Both the position numbers and the translations under genes were made by a program. 64,000 nucleotides of DNA from assembly GCA_027574665.1 (NCBI GenBank), contig CM050653.1, positions 15,150,664 through 15,214,663 on the forward strand, given 5' to 3'. Source of the DNA: Rhynochetos jubatus (Eukaryota > Chordata > Aves > Eurypygiformes > Rhynochetidae). The notes beneath the pieces were generated by a model. That model was not told the origin of the DNA and did not search any database. It was given only the letters and a program-made list of their open reading frames with translations. Position 1 is the first letter of the stretch, and every line of letters starts with the position of its first letter. Shown in pieces: positions 53,769 through 64,000 of the stretch.

Positions 53769-54909
53769 ATCCAATTAGATGTAAACATATACTGAGCAAG
53801 TCACCTGAGCTCTGCTTACAGAAAATCAAAGTCTAGTTAAACAGTCAAGTGGTCTACGGTGTGATTTACCTCATCCTAAAGCAAAAGTCTAAGGAGGTCA
53901 GTTAAGTATGTCCTAACAGTCGTCTTTATGTTTATTGACTAAGATTAATAGCACAGATATAGATGTCTTTATTTTGTTAGGAGAATCCCACTCTCTGTCT
54001 GGCTCCATATACCCATGAAATCAGCATTGACATCTGTGACAAGGTACCCTTTACTGACAGTAGTGAAGAACAGTGCCCTAAAGCTGTATGTAGCTATCAT
54101 ACAAGTACCACATTTTATTTTGGGAGGTGGTGGATGGGGGTTTTTGTTTTGCCATCTCCACCACTAATGAAGACAGGTGGTAGAAGATGGGGATGGGTCT
54201 TGGGGGTGGCTCTGAGGACTACCACTTCCAGCAGCCATAGTGAAAATTACCACCACTTACAGGCTGTCTACGATGTTTTAACACCTCACCTACTAGTTAG
54301 TGTAGCATAGTTTAAGGCTGTAGAGAGGAATGGAAATTATGCAATTGTATACTGAATTTGTTTGGCCAAGTGTTGTTTCCCATAGTTTTCTGACTGCTCC
54401 TTTTTAAACTTCCCTAACCTCATTTTCAACTGCTTGCAGCCCTTGACTATGTACTGTCCTGCATCAGAAAAATGCTCTGGAGTCAAACATGCAAAAAGCG
54501 GGGCTTACAAAAATACAAACAACATTTTTTCCGTAAATTGGCTGTCAGAATGTTGTGTTGGGAATCCAGTGTGGTATGTCACCCCACATTTAAGGGTAGT
54601 TTTGAGCTGGGTGTGTTGCCATTCCTGCTGCCCGATTGCACTGAGGGATCAAGCCTTATATCATGCACATGCTTTGTAGGAGAACATAAGTGGCTTGTGC
54701 TGGTTTAGATTAAATTTCATTCCATCACTGCTCTAGATTTTATTATCACCAAAAGAAACATTCAATTCACCTGCCATTTAATCTCTCCTCTTCTGTTCAA
54801 GACTGAGAACAAATGTTGAATGAAATTACTTTAAACACACACGTTTGAGACATATTAAACTTAATCTTTCTTGTCCTAGGATGTTTGAAGTTGTCTGCTT
54901 TGTCAATTT

Positions 54910-55134
54910 GTTCCAGACAGGAAAGCTGTGGAGGGACCAATGTTGGTGCAGTGCCATGCTCCTCTTGGCATGCCTTTGGAATCCCCATTGTCCCTGGAGC
55001 TCTAGGCTTTGTGGTGTTCGGAACCCTAACCCTAATAGGTTTGGCCTGAGGCTGGGGGTCCCCAGCACCATGGGTGTTCCAGCCGGGAAAGCTATGGAGG
55101 GAACAATGTTGGTGTAGTGCCGTGCTCCCCTTGG
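54910..55134. repeat. Tandem duplication, 166-bp spacing, with telomere-like motif between copies
   Basis: The 59-bp block 54910-54968 recurs without gaps at 55076-55134 (offset exactly 166 bp, about 7 mismatches, near 88% identical). Both copies start GTTCCAG and contain GGAAAGCT(G/A)TGGAGGGA and CAATGTTGGTG. Between them lies AACCCTAACCCTAAT (55022-55036), two units of the telomeric CCCTAA repeat. The layout is one full 166-bp unit plus a partial second, perhaps a remnant of a longer satellite-like array. Confidence 0.75.
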
Positions 55135-55646
55135 ATCTGGAGTTTATTCAGCACTCCTCTGTTTCATTATAGAAAAATAAATTAGTATTGTGAGTTTAGC
55201 ATATATTTTCTATCTTTTTATGCAGTCTTTCTGAAAATGTAATTGTTATGTTTTACATATTCTGATTTTTAATATCCCATCTAAAATTTGTCTTTAGAAC
55301 AGTTACAAAAAACATTTGCTTATGGAACTCCACAATGTCTCTTCAATAAAATACGGATGAAACCCCATTTACGTTATCTTGATATTTATCTCTTGGATTT
55401 CTTATATATTTATTTACTGCTTAAGAATCATTTTAGCATTCACTTTGTTTTTGTTTTTTAAATAATGCATCTAACATCAGGCAATGTTATTTTTCTTCCA
55501 TGAGCTTTGTGCATCCACCCACTTCCTTTTTGCCACGATGAATTTCCTTTGTAGTTGATTATAGTGATTTTCTGGTTTGACATCCCTTAGGCTCTGCCTA
55601 CTAAATCAATATCATTTTTCGGTGATTGTTGTGGTTGTGATGAGCT

Positions 55647-55669
55647 CCCCCCCCCCCTCCCCCCCCCCC
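55647..55669 (+). repeat. C11-T-C11 tract
   Basis: Two runs of eleven C separated by one T. The opposite strand is G-quadruplex-prone and this strand can form an i-motif. Confidence 0.95.
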
Positions 55670-57528
55670 GTTTAAAGAATACTTTAGAATAAACCCAAGT
55701 GAAGATTTTTTATGATATGTCAATTTACTTGTTCTTCGTATGCCTGTTTCTCAGTCAAATCTAAATCAATTGTTGTCTAAAGGTTTCTTATTTTCTACTC
55801 TTATAAATTGCTGGAGTCCAATTTTTTGTTTCCCAGGCTGACATTTATCTTTGTCATGTAGCTGTCCACATTCTGAAGTATACAAATACCATAGACCTCT
55901 GACGTTCCTTCATTAAATGTATTTGAGGTGTTGACCAGATTACGGAACTCATCAATTTCCTCTTAAGACACAAAATGCCTCTCAAGTTCTGTGGAAGAGG
56001 GGGGGGGAAATAGAATCTTTGCTTACTCATCTGTGAAACTGCAGTCTGTTGCCAAAGCCAGTTATCATGAGCTTTGATTAGAAATCAGTGAAGACAGCTG
56101 CTGAAAGACATAGTGAGAAAATTGTATCCTCTTAGAGAAGAGTTCCTTTTAGTGTGGAAGAGCAGAGGGACGTCAGGGAGGGACTGTGAATCTGCATTTC
56201 TTTTAATAAGTAGATGGCTATGGATGTAGATGTTCTAGCTTGCTGTGTTGGTTATTGTTGTTACAGTGTCATGATCTCTCTCAAGACTTCTTTATGACCA
56301 AAGGGTTCTTTTTTTTTTTTAAATTTAACTGTTTGTGTTGCATCCATATGCGTGGGCTTTTAGTATACCAAATTTTGTAAAATATGCCCATGACTGCATT
56401 TGGCTTTAGTTAAGAAATCGCCAGTTTGCTAGTATAGTCTTCCCAACAGAAGGAAGGGGGAATTCTGTGCTGTTTCAGAAAGCGTAGTTAGTTGCTACAT
56501 TTTGAGTGGTTTTGTGCTTGCCATTCCATTTATCCTGTGGCTTCTCCCTTTCAAAACAAACATTGAACAACAAATTGTTAATTCAGAATTTCAGAAACTA
56601 TACTGAAAAGGCTTGTTGTCCTATGACTGCAGCAATTTTGGAGATTTCTTTGGTTTTGCAATTTTTCCAACTTGCTCAAGGATTTTGTATAGAGAAAGTG
56701 AACCTGAGGACATCACCACTGATTTTAATGTCTCTATATAAAACCAGTTCCCATTCCCAGAGCTCTAATGCTCTTCTTTTGTAAACAAATCAGCTGGTGT
56801 GGTGTTTCACAGCCACTGAAATAGAGGAGTGCTAGCTTCCTCCATTTCTGATGGTCTGACCCCAGTGCCAGCTCAGGAATCACAGGGCCAGTTCTGCTCA
56901 CTGACTGCACAGGAAACTTTCTACCCATGTGAATTTCTGCTGAGCTAGTGGCATCACTAGTCTCATGGACAGCTGGTGATTACCAGAGCCAGAGTTAGGT
57001 GAACATGGTGTTAGGGTATGAACATGGAGGTGGGAGCAGGAAGAAGTGGCCTTGGGAGGGGCATGACCAAGTATTCTGAGCACTTGGATTTCATCACCCG
57101 TTTTTTGTGAAGTGGCAGCCTAATGTGAATTAGTGTCATGCTGTGACTTTCCTGCTTGAACCTAGAATGATATAAAGAGCTTCAAAGTTGGCAGTCAGAC
57201 CTGACTGCTGTCGTATTTCCATTAGATTTGTATTTATATTGTTATGTTAATAACTGGCCATTAAGTAAAATACAGGGTAATACTGTTTCTGATCCTGTAA
57301 ATTTCTCATATATTATGGATTTTATAGGTTTTCAGTAGGATTTTCATTCTCTTTCATTACTGTAATTGACAAAATAGCCATTCAATAAGGCTTGCTTCAG
57401 CATTTCAATTTAAGAAGTCCATACATAAGGCAACATTTTCTAATTTAGATACTTAAATTTGGTCTGCCATCCATTTTCTGTAATTCTGTAATTCAGACTT
57501 ATTTTCAGTGACATAATATCCATGATTT

Positions 57529-58350
57529 TGTCGTGGTTTAACTCTGGCTAGCAAAATACCACGAAGCCGCTCTCACAAATCCCCCTCCCCTCCTCCAGTG
57601 GAGGGGAAGAATCGGAGGAAAAAGAAATAAGGAAGCTCGTAAAATTGAGATAAGAACTATTTACTAATTAAATCTAAATCAATATATACAGGTACTACTA
57701 ATACTAAATAATTAAAATAGTAGAAAATGAAACATACAGTACAATATATACAATATGATACAATATGATACAATTCCCCACCATCCACTGACCAATGCAC
57801 ACCCAGATGTTGAGGGATGAAAATCAGACCCAGAGAGCCCGAGAACCACAGCCCGAGAGCAATCGCAGCCCGAGAGTGATCGCAGCCTGAGAGCCGTGGC
57901 CTGAAGCCCGGAGCCCGGGAGCCTACGCAGCAGATTCCGAGCAAACCTTATCACTGATAACACGGCCAGAAAAGTCAAAACAATCCACCAGCTCCCACAT
58001 GAAGGAGCCAGCACAGGAGTTAGCAAAGCAGCTAACGCAGGAGGGTTAGCAAGTGCCCGGAGAGACGAGCAAGGGAGTAAGGGAGAGAGAGAGAAGGGAA
58101 GAGTAATGGCTACCGGACCCTCTTCCCCACCCAAAGAGACCGGAACATGACGGACTATGGGATGAAATACTTCCTTGGTTAGTCTGGGTCAGCTACAGTA
58201 TCCGAAGCGGACAAAAGACCTTGAGTTCAGTACAAGCCATCCCCAGCACCAGCTGAGGCCTTATCAATGTTTTCACTTACTGTCCAGCAACAGAGTTTCT
58301 TGGCAACCAGAGTAAAGGGAGTTAGCCCTTTCCTGACTGAACCCAGCACA
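57529..58350 (-). mobile_element. Second solo LTR (avian ERV, TGTCGTGGTTTAA type)
   Basis: An 822-bp block starts TGTCGTGGTTTAACTCTGG and ends GAACCCAGCACA, the TG...CA form of avian ERV LTRs whose ends resemble those of the LTR at 32012. It contains three 17-bp tandem units (57847-57897, core CAGCCCGAGAG) and a 10-bp duplication ATACAATATG (57750-57771). I assign the minus strand by analogy with related avian LTRs, in which the GTTTAA(A)CCACGACA end is the 3' end. I see no exact target-site duplication: GATTT lies on the left and ATATA on the right, so it is either old or recombined. No internal proviral genes are present. Minus-strand ORFs of up to 140 codons inside it are incidental. Confidence 0.75.
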
Positions 58351-60076
58351 ATATATTTGGTGTTTTCTGCATTGAATTAACCCATTTTGATTTTGGTGCC
58401 TAAGAAGAGGTCTCAGCATTGGAAAATGTTGACCATACGGTATGCAAATATTGCTAGGCCAGGATTAATATGCATGGACCTGTGTTTATCTTTGGAAGCA
58501 ACATCAGGTGTTTTTATCATTTGCAAAAGTGGATGACCTGGAAACAGAAAATGATGACAGCATGATAAGGAATACTATAGTAACTAATCACAAATCTTCC
58601 TCATTACAAGTACCTGATGAAGTGTGACAGCAGTAAATTGAAAATATGAGGATCATCTTTGACAGGATGACTAGAAGAAAGCTGTGAGAAGGATAAAGAA
58701 GTTGCTTGACACTCCATACCAAGAAAGGCAGCCCAAGCCTAGGCAGTGACCCCAATGGGAGAAGATATAAAGGGAAGCTTTTGGGCTCCTGAACCTGAGT
58801 TGCTCAGGCAGAGCAGATGTTTTGGTCAAGATTGGCAGTGTCCATGGTGTAGATGCACAGAACCAGTACTAAGTACATCCATCCATGTCAATGGCTATAG
58901 ATGACATGTTTTTCTTCTTTTATTATAATTGTTCAATATGTCCTTTACTCTTCTGTTTGACGCAGCGTTGTTCAGCACAGAGCAGCAGTAGCTCAAATTC
59001 CATTTCTAATTTGAAAGCAGTGGGATTAAGATACTTGGCAAGAACTCAGTGACCAGAGTCTTGACACAATAGTTTATTTTACAAGCTTAGACAGATTTCT
59101 TTTTCACCTCTAGTAGTTGAAAAAAATAAGCTTTTGGAGAGGAAAAGATGCTGAGAAATGGAGCAATATACGTACCACATTGGGTCCCCACATCCTGCTA
59201 CTCGAACTTCCCTGTGTTCAGGGAATGCTCAGTTAGAGCTGAATTAGCCTTTTTTGGAATGTCTTTGCTTAGACATTATTACTCTTTGATCTTTGATTTA
59301 ACATGCGTGTTGGAGAAGCACCACGTAGGTCAGGCTCCACTGTACTGGGTGTAACTGTATAGCAAATAACTAATCTTGACCCCTTGCTGCCTATAGTTAC
59401 AGTACAGATGCTGCCAATGGAGGAGACAAATAGAAGCAAGAATAAGAGAGAGAAAAAAAGATCAGATAGTTTTTACCAAAGTTCACTTGAAAGAAGATTG
59501 TAACAGCATATTTCGTACTGAAATATGTGCGTATATAAATAGGGATTATATGTATTTTGTAATTATGGGGTGTGATTATGTGATGTGTTTTGTTCCTTAC
59601 AAGGACATATGAGGCATTAGATAATTATACAGCAGTGATACCAAATCTGACATTCAAATTAGTGCTTTGAGATTTATACCTTTTTCTTAAAAAGACCTTA
59701 AACAGTAAGGCCTTCAGGTATGCACAGTGTTTACCAACTAGTTTGACATTAAGGTGTTATTGTGCCCCTTCCTGAATCTGCACATTTTAAAAGCTTAACC
59801 CTTCAAAATATTCTGTTCAGCTCATTACTGTAGCAAGCTGTGACACTTAAACAAAACAAAGATAACATTCTCATATGAACAACGGATCACAGAAATGCTT
59901 TCTTTTGTCCTTGTTTCTGACCATCTGTTTAAAAAAGTCACAGGAAGCCAGTCTGTAATCTGTGGTTAAGAGTTTAAAATCACATACATTCTTTTGTGAC
60001 ACATACGTGTAAAGTGCTGTAATAGTTTGTATTAGCTCCAGTATTGTGATTTGACCCTGACATCTGTCAGATATAT

Positions 60077-60221
60077 GAAGAGAAGAGAAGAGAAGAGAAG
60101 AGAAAAGAAAAGAAAAGAAAAGAAAAGAAAAGAAAAGAAAAGAAAAGAAAAGAAAAGAAAAGAAAAGAAAAGAAGAAAAGGAAAAGGAAAAGGAAAAGAA
60201 AAGAAGAAAAAAAAAGAAAAA
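60077..60221 (+). repeat. Purine-only (AAAAG/AGAAG)n microsatellite
   Basis: About 145 bp composed only of A and G. It starts as AGAAG units, becomes about a dozen perfect AAAAG pentamers, then degenerates to GAAAAGG and A-rich sequence. It is one long homopurine strand, able to form triplex DNA, and likely polymorphic in length. The Lys/Glu/Arg-rich reading frame across it (60051-60413) is a by-product. Confidence 0.97.
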
Positions 60222-63200
60222 TTTTTTTTTCTATTTGAAATTCACATATGTATATATGATTTCACTTCCCTTAAAACTACCTTCCCCTGGTGTACTATGT
60301 ATTTTAACGGCTGTTTTTTGAAACCATTTACATATTTTAGTGTTACTTTCTTATGTGATAAAACTGTTACATCTAAGGTATATACATATTTATTTCTTTT
60401 TGAAAAATTTTGATCTGAGTAGTAGTATTTTCTCACTGATTCCTCAATGCCTGGAGCAGGTAGCCTTCAGACCTAAAGTGATGCTTTAACTGGTAGTTTC
60501 TAGATGGAGGTTGATCAGATTGCATGAAGTCCTGAAGCAAGCAGCAAGGAGGAGAGGAAATAGTTATACAAAACTAGGCTGCAATACCTATAGAAAAAAT
60601 GTGAGATTTGTATTAGTTTCTGTGACAAATGTGTGGTGTCTGCAGCATTGTTCTCCATTGCGTCATCACCAGGGTAACTTTAATCAACCTAATTAAATGC
60701 CTCAGATAATGGAATATCCATTCGCATCCTAGAAAAATTTTTCCATACTAAAACGCAGGTGAACCAGCTGGTTTTTTTTTGCTGAAGGTGACTGTATTTG
60801 TCTTATTTTGTAAGTCAGCATAAATACCTGCAAAACTGCACCAAGCCCAGTGAAGTTATTTGAGGGTTCAGTAGTTAGACCTCTGCATTCTCTTCAGTTT
60901 AGCCTTTTACTGTTTGGGAAGCATTGTTTTCTATAGACAGAGGGAGAGGAAAAGACATCCATAAATACTCTAGGCATATTTCAGGCAGTCTGAAGACAGT
61001 GTCTCGACCCTGGAGAATGTTGACTTAAATTCTCTATTTTTTAACTTCTATTTCAAGAATACTTGGTTTCTCTGGTCTAGGTGTTCGTGTAAATTTTACT
61101 GATGGACCGCAGTAACCCAGAAATCATTGGGTAGTTGTTGGCTTTTTGTATGCAATCGCAGATAAGACAAATATATTAAATCTGAGGACAAATCTAAGAA
61201 GTTTCAAGAAGCTAATGCGTTAAAAGAAAAACTGATTCAATGGTGCTGTGATTTATATATCACCAGTCGGAGGTGGCATGTTTAATAGCGTGTAGAAGCA
61301 TAAGGCTCATTGTCAGTGATAGTATTTGAAGTGTAGTTTTCCTTTCTAAATTTGCAGTCCATAGCTATAGCAACAAATAAATATAGCAGTCACATTTACA
61401 ACACAGTTATTGTATTTTACATTTGCTATAAAAGGTATGTTTTACAATAATTCTCAGAAGATAGATTATAGCAGTTTTACATTAGGGTGTGCTTCCTAAT
61501 AGGTCCTCAGAGTGAGAATGTGCAGCTTTTGCTGTTTACTAAAATGAACCACTAAGTTTTCTAGACCTGGCATTAATGCTAAGAATTGTGTTAGTGACTA
61601 GATTTTCAAAGTATGCATGCGATTGTATTTGAAAATACTCTGTCCTTTTTTTATATTGATTATTTCAGGAAATCCATGGTTAACTACAGTTTGCTACAGT
61701 TATAAAGTAGAAGCTCCTATTTATTGGTCAAGTACTATTTTTATGTTTGAACAGAACACCTATTGTTTTGCTTTGCTTATCAACAAGCACTACTGTTTTC
61801 AGCTAAGGTTACATTTAATAATTAGGTTTTCTAGGGCCAAGAAGTCAACTATATCTTTAATGAGTTCAGTGACATCACTAGGGCTGCTTATGCTCCTTGG
61901 CAATAGTCTGCTTTGTGTGAGCAGATCACATTAGCTTTAAGAGGAGTAGTGCAGATGCCAAGGTCAGGGCATTGGTAAGTAAGAGATCTTTGAGTAAAAG
62001 AAAGACCTAAAACTATCCAAGACAGGGGAACAATGAACTGCTGTTTAGCAATATGGTAGTGTCTCTCTTAAGTGATTTTTTTTCATGTTTAAGTGTTTCC
62101 TATGTATCATCTCCCTGTGAAAGTTGGGTGAGGAGCAAAGAGGGTCCCTGAAGATCTGGGCTAGGAGTGGTAAAAAGAAAAAAATATGCTGATGCCATGT
62201 CAGTATTGTCTTTTCTGCCATTTTTTTATGCTTGAGCACTCTAAACATGGTGGCACTTTTAATCTGTAAAGTGACGTTTATAATCAATTGGAAATTTGCA
62301 GGAGGAGAATTGTGGGTAGATTTAACTTTTTTTAATGCATGATTGAGAAAGCTACATCTTGCATTTGGCATTGATACACAGAAGTATAATACAAAAAGAC
62401 TTGCTTTATCTCTTCTCAAAAGGTGAAATTGGCAGATTCTCATGAATTGCTAGTTCAAAATATTCCTTTAAATTGAGTACAGAGGAAGAATAGGTCCTGC
62501 TTCTTGCCTTGAGCCAGAGAGAAGACCAGGAGAGGACAGAATTAGTACAAAGAAAATGGAAAGGAAGGTAGTGAAACAAGTCACATGTTGAGGAGAGTGA
62601 GAGCCAGTAATGGATGTTACAGCAGCTGGAGAAGATGGGAGAGAATGCTGGCGGAAAATAGTTTGAACTAGAAATAGCCTTCAACCAAAACATGGGGAGA
62701 AGTGGTGGACTAATACGCAGACATTTGTATGAGATTTAAAAATTGCACACCCCATCAGGCTGAGTAACATTCATCCATGTGTTGCATACTGTTGGAAATG
62801 GTAGGGTTTTGTCACGCCAGTTGCCAGCTTGCTCCTGTAGTTTCAAAATGCAGCCTCTGCTGGTTGTGTTAGAACTAGCTGAGGAATAAATGTGCCCAAT
62901 TACTGAAATATGTCAGACAAAAAAGATTCCATACGTAGAAGGAGTGGAAGGGGAAGATTGCTTTTCCCTCAAGGGGATTGGCAACAATAACAGTATAAAG
63001 TTAACTGCATGCATGTGTTCCAAGTGATTTGAAAACTTAAAACATCATATCACATTTTTTTATGTGATGGCTTTGTCTCATTGCTAGGGCAAGGTACCTT
63101 TACTGCTGGGATGTAGAGCTATGAAAGCACTTAAATCCACAGTGAGACCTACCAGCTTGGAAGCCTCTTAATGACTAATGCCTGTAAAACAAGGTACCTA

Positions 63201-63530
63201 AACTGGGAAGGATGCTTCATGTTTAATTTAGGATTCCTTGGGTGTCCTGAGCTCCGCTTTTATGTGTGACCAAAACCGATCTAATCCAAGTAGCTTGACA
63301 TTTCTCTGCCTACTCCCATCTGTGTGCGTGGAACACAGCGAGCGTGTACTGACTCAGCTGGAGGCCTCGCACAATGTGTTGCGATGGATGCTGAAACAAA
63401 GAGGAGCCAAACTCATCAGCTAACACCAGTATGGGTGCGGCAGCTTTTAGCAAATGAAAGGTGGGAATTCCCTTCTCACCTTATTGCACCACATTTCTCC
63501 CTTTGTCACAACTCTGCTATTGTAGAGCCG

Positions 63531-63567
63531 AAGAATTCCCTGGGCCAGAGTAAGAATTCCCTGGGCC
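63531..63567 (+). repeat. Perfect 16-bp direct repeat, 21-bp period
   Basis: AAGAATTCCCTGGGCC occurs at 63531-63546 and 63552-63567, separated by AGAGT. A small local duplication. Confidence 0.95.
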
Positions 63568-64000
63568 TTTTCCTGAAGGTTATGGCATCTTGCTGAGGAT
63601 TCCCAGCTGTTTATGCCCTTGCCTTTCTTTTTTCTGTTCAGTGACTCTTTTAATGCATATTGTACAAACAGATCTCCAAATCGTTTAAACTATATGTTTT
63701 ATTACCTAAGTCCCAGTTCCACAAAGCAATGGGCTGGCAGAACTGAAATTATTTCTCCTGTCATGTAATGTCACACTCACTTTTTCAGATGCAGCTGCCT
63801 CGTATATTTAGAGAAACAGCTGCTTTCTAGGGAATGGGTTGGAGGGCTGAGGAGGAAAATGTTTTTCTCTAAGCAGGTTTACAGGAGCTATTTTGCTGTG
63901 ATTGATTGTGAGAGTCTAAGTGTCTGAACACCAAAACAAAGGCAGGAAGAAAAAGGTAGGGGAAGAGGAAGACAAACTGAGATATGAGAAAACAAATTGT

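Noticed and set aside
55022..55036. Telomeric repeat array
   Set aside because: Only two CCCTAA units, far too short to be a telomere or a typical interstitial telomere block. Kept only as a motif inside the tandem repeat.
57712..58134. 140-codon minus-strand ORF
   Set aside because: It lies wholly inside the LTR at 57529-58350, including its 17-bp tandem units. LTRs are non-coding and no retroviral protein motif is seen.
60051..60413. Lys/Glu/Arg-rich 120-codon ORF
   Set aside because: It is the translated AAAAG microsatellite.
62045..62443. 132-codon minus-strand ORF
   Set aside because: No recognisable domain or splice-site pattern, and composition like the surrounding intron. Best explained as a chance open frame.

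Overview
This window is vertebrate, almost certainly avian, nuclear DNA. It lies inside one very large gene on the + strand that I identify as PARD3 (PAR-3, a cell-polarity scaffold). Two coding exons are visible, 12505-12615 and 30409-30666. Both have consensus splice sites, and their phases match so that the arginine codon between them is split cleanly. Joined, they read as the charged coiled-coil stretch in the C-terminal third of PAR-3. The rest is intron: at least 12.5 kb upstream, 17,793 bp between the exons, and at least 33.3 kb downstream with no further PARD3 exon that I can recognise. The bird assignment rests on CR1 LINE 3' ends carrying the typical 8-9 bp terminal repeats, on two LTRs of avian ERV type, and on low overall repeat density.

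Layout. 1-12504: AT-rich intron, mostly unique, with one candidate alternative terminal exon (6219-6290). 12505-12615: PARD3 exon A. 12616-30408: intron containing a GC/CpG-rich island (about 17880-18130) next to a 19-base G run, and a degraded antisense CR1/L3 LINE (about 22780-24180). 30409-30666: PARD3 exon B. 30667-64000: intron holding a solo LTR with an intact 5-bp target-site duplication (32012-32890), several CR1 fragments (42552-42720, 43205-43580, 50820-51889, 51970-52115, 53295-53768), a 166-bp-spaced tandem duplication containing a telomere-like motif (54910-55134), a second LTR (57529-58350) and a long purine-only AAAAG microsatellite (60077-60221).

The remaining open reading frames are short, lack splice context and fall in intron or repeat sequence; I do not treat them as genes. 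I saw no RNA gene, CRISPR array, operon or defence system. The best leads are the candidate alternative last exon, the intronic CpG island as a possible internal promoter, paired perfect hairpins at 52579-52648, the telomere-motif tandem repeat, and a locally divergent stretch of PARD3 exon B. No computation was run; all identities come from reading the sequence against remembered family features.
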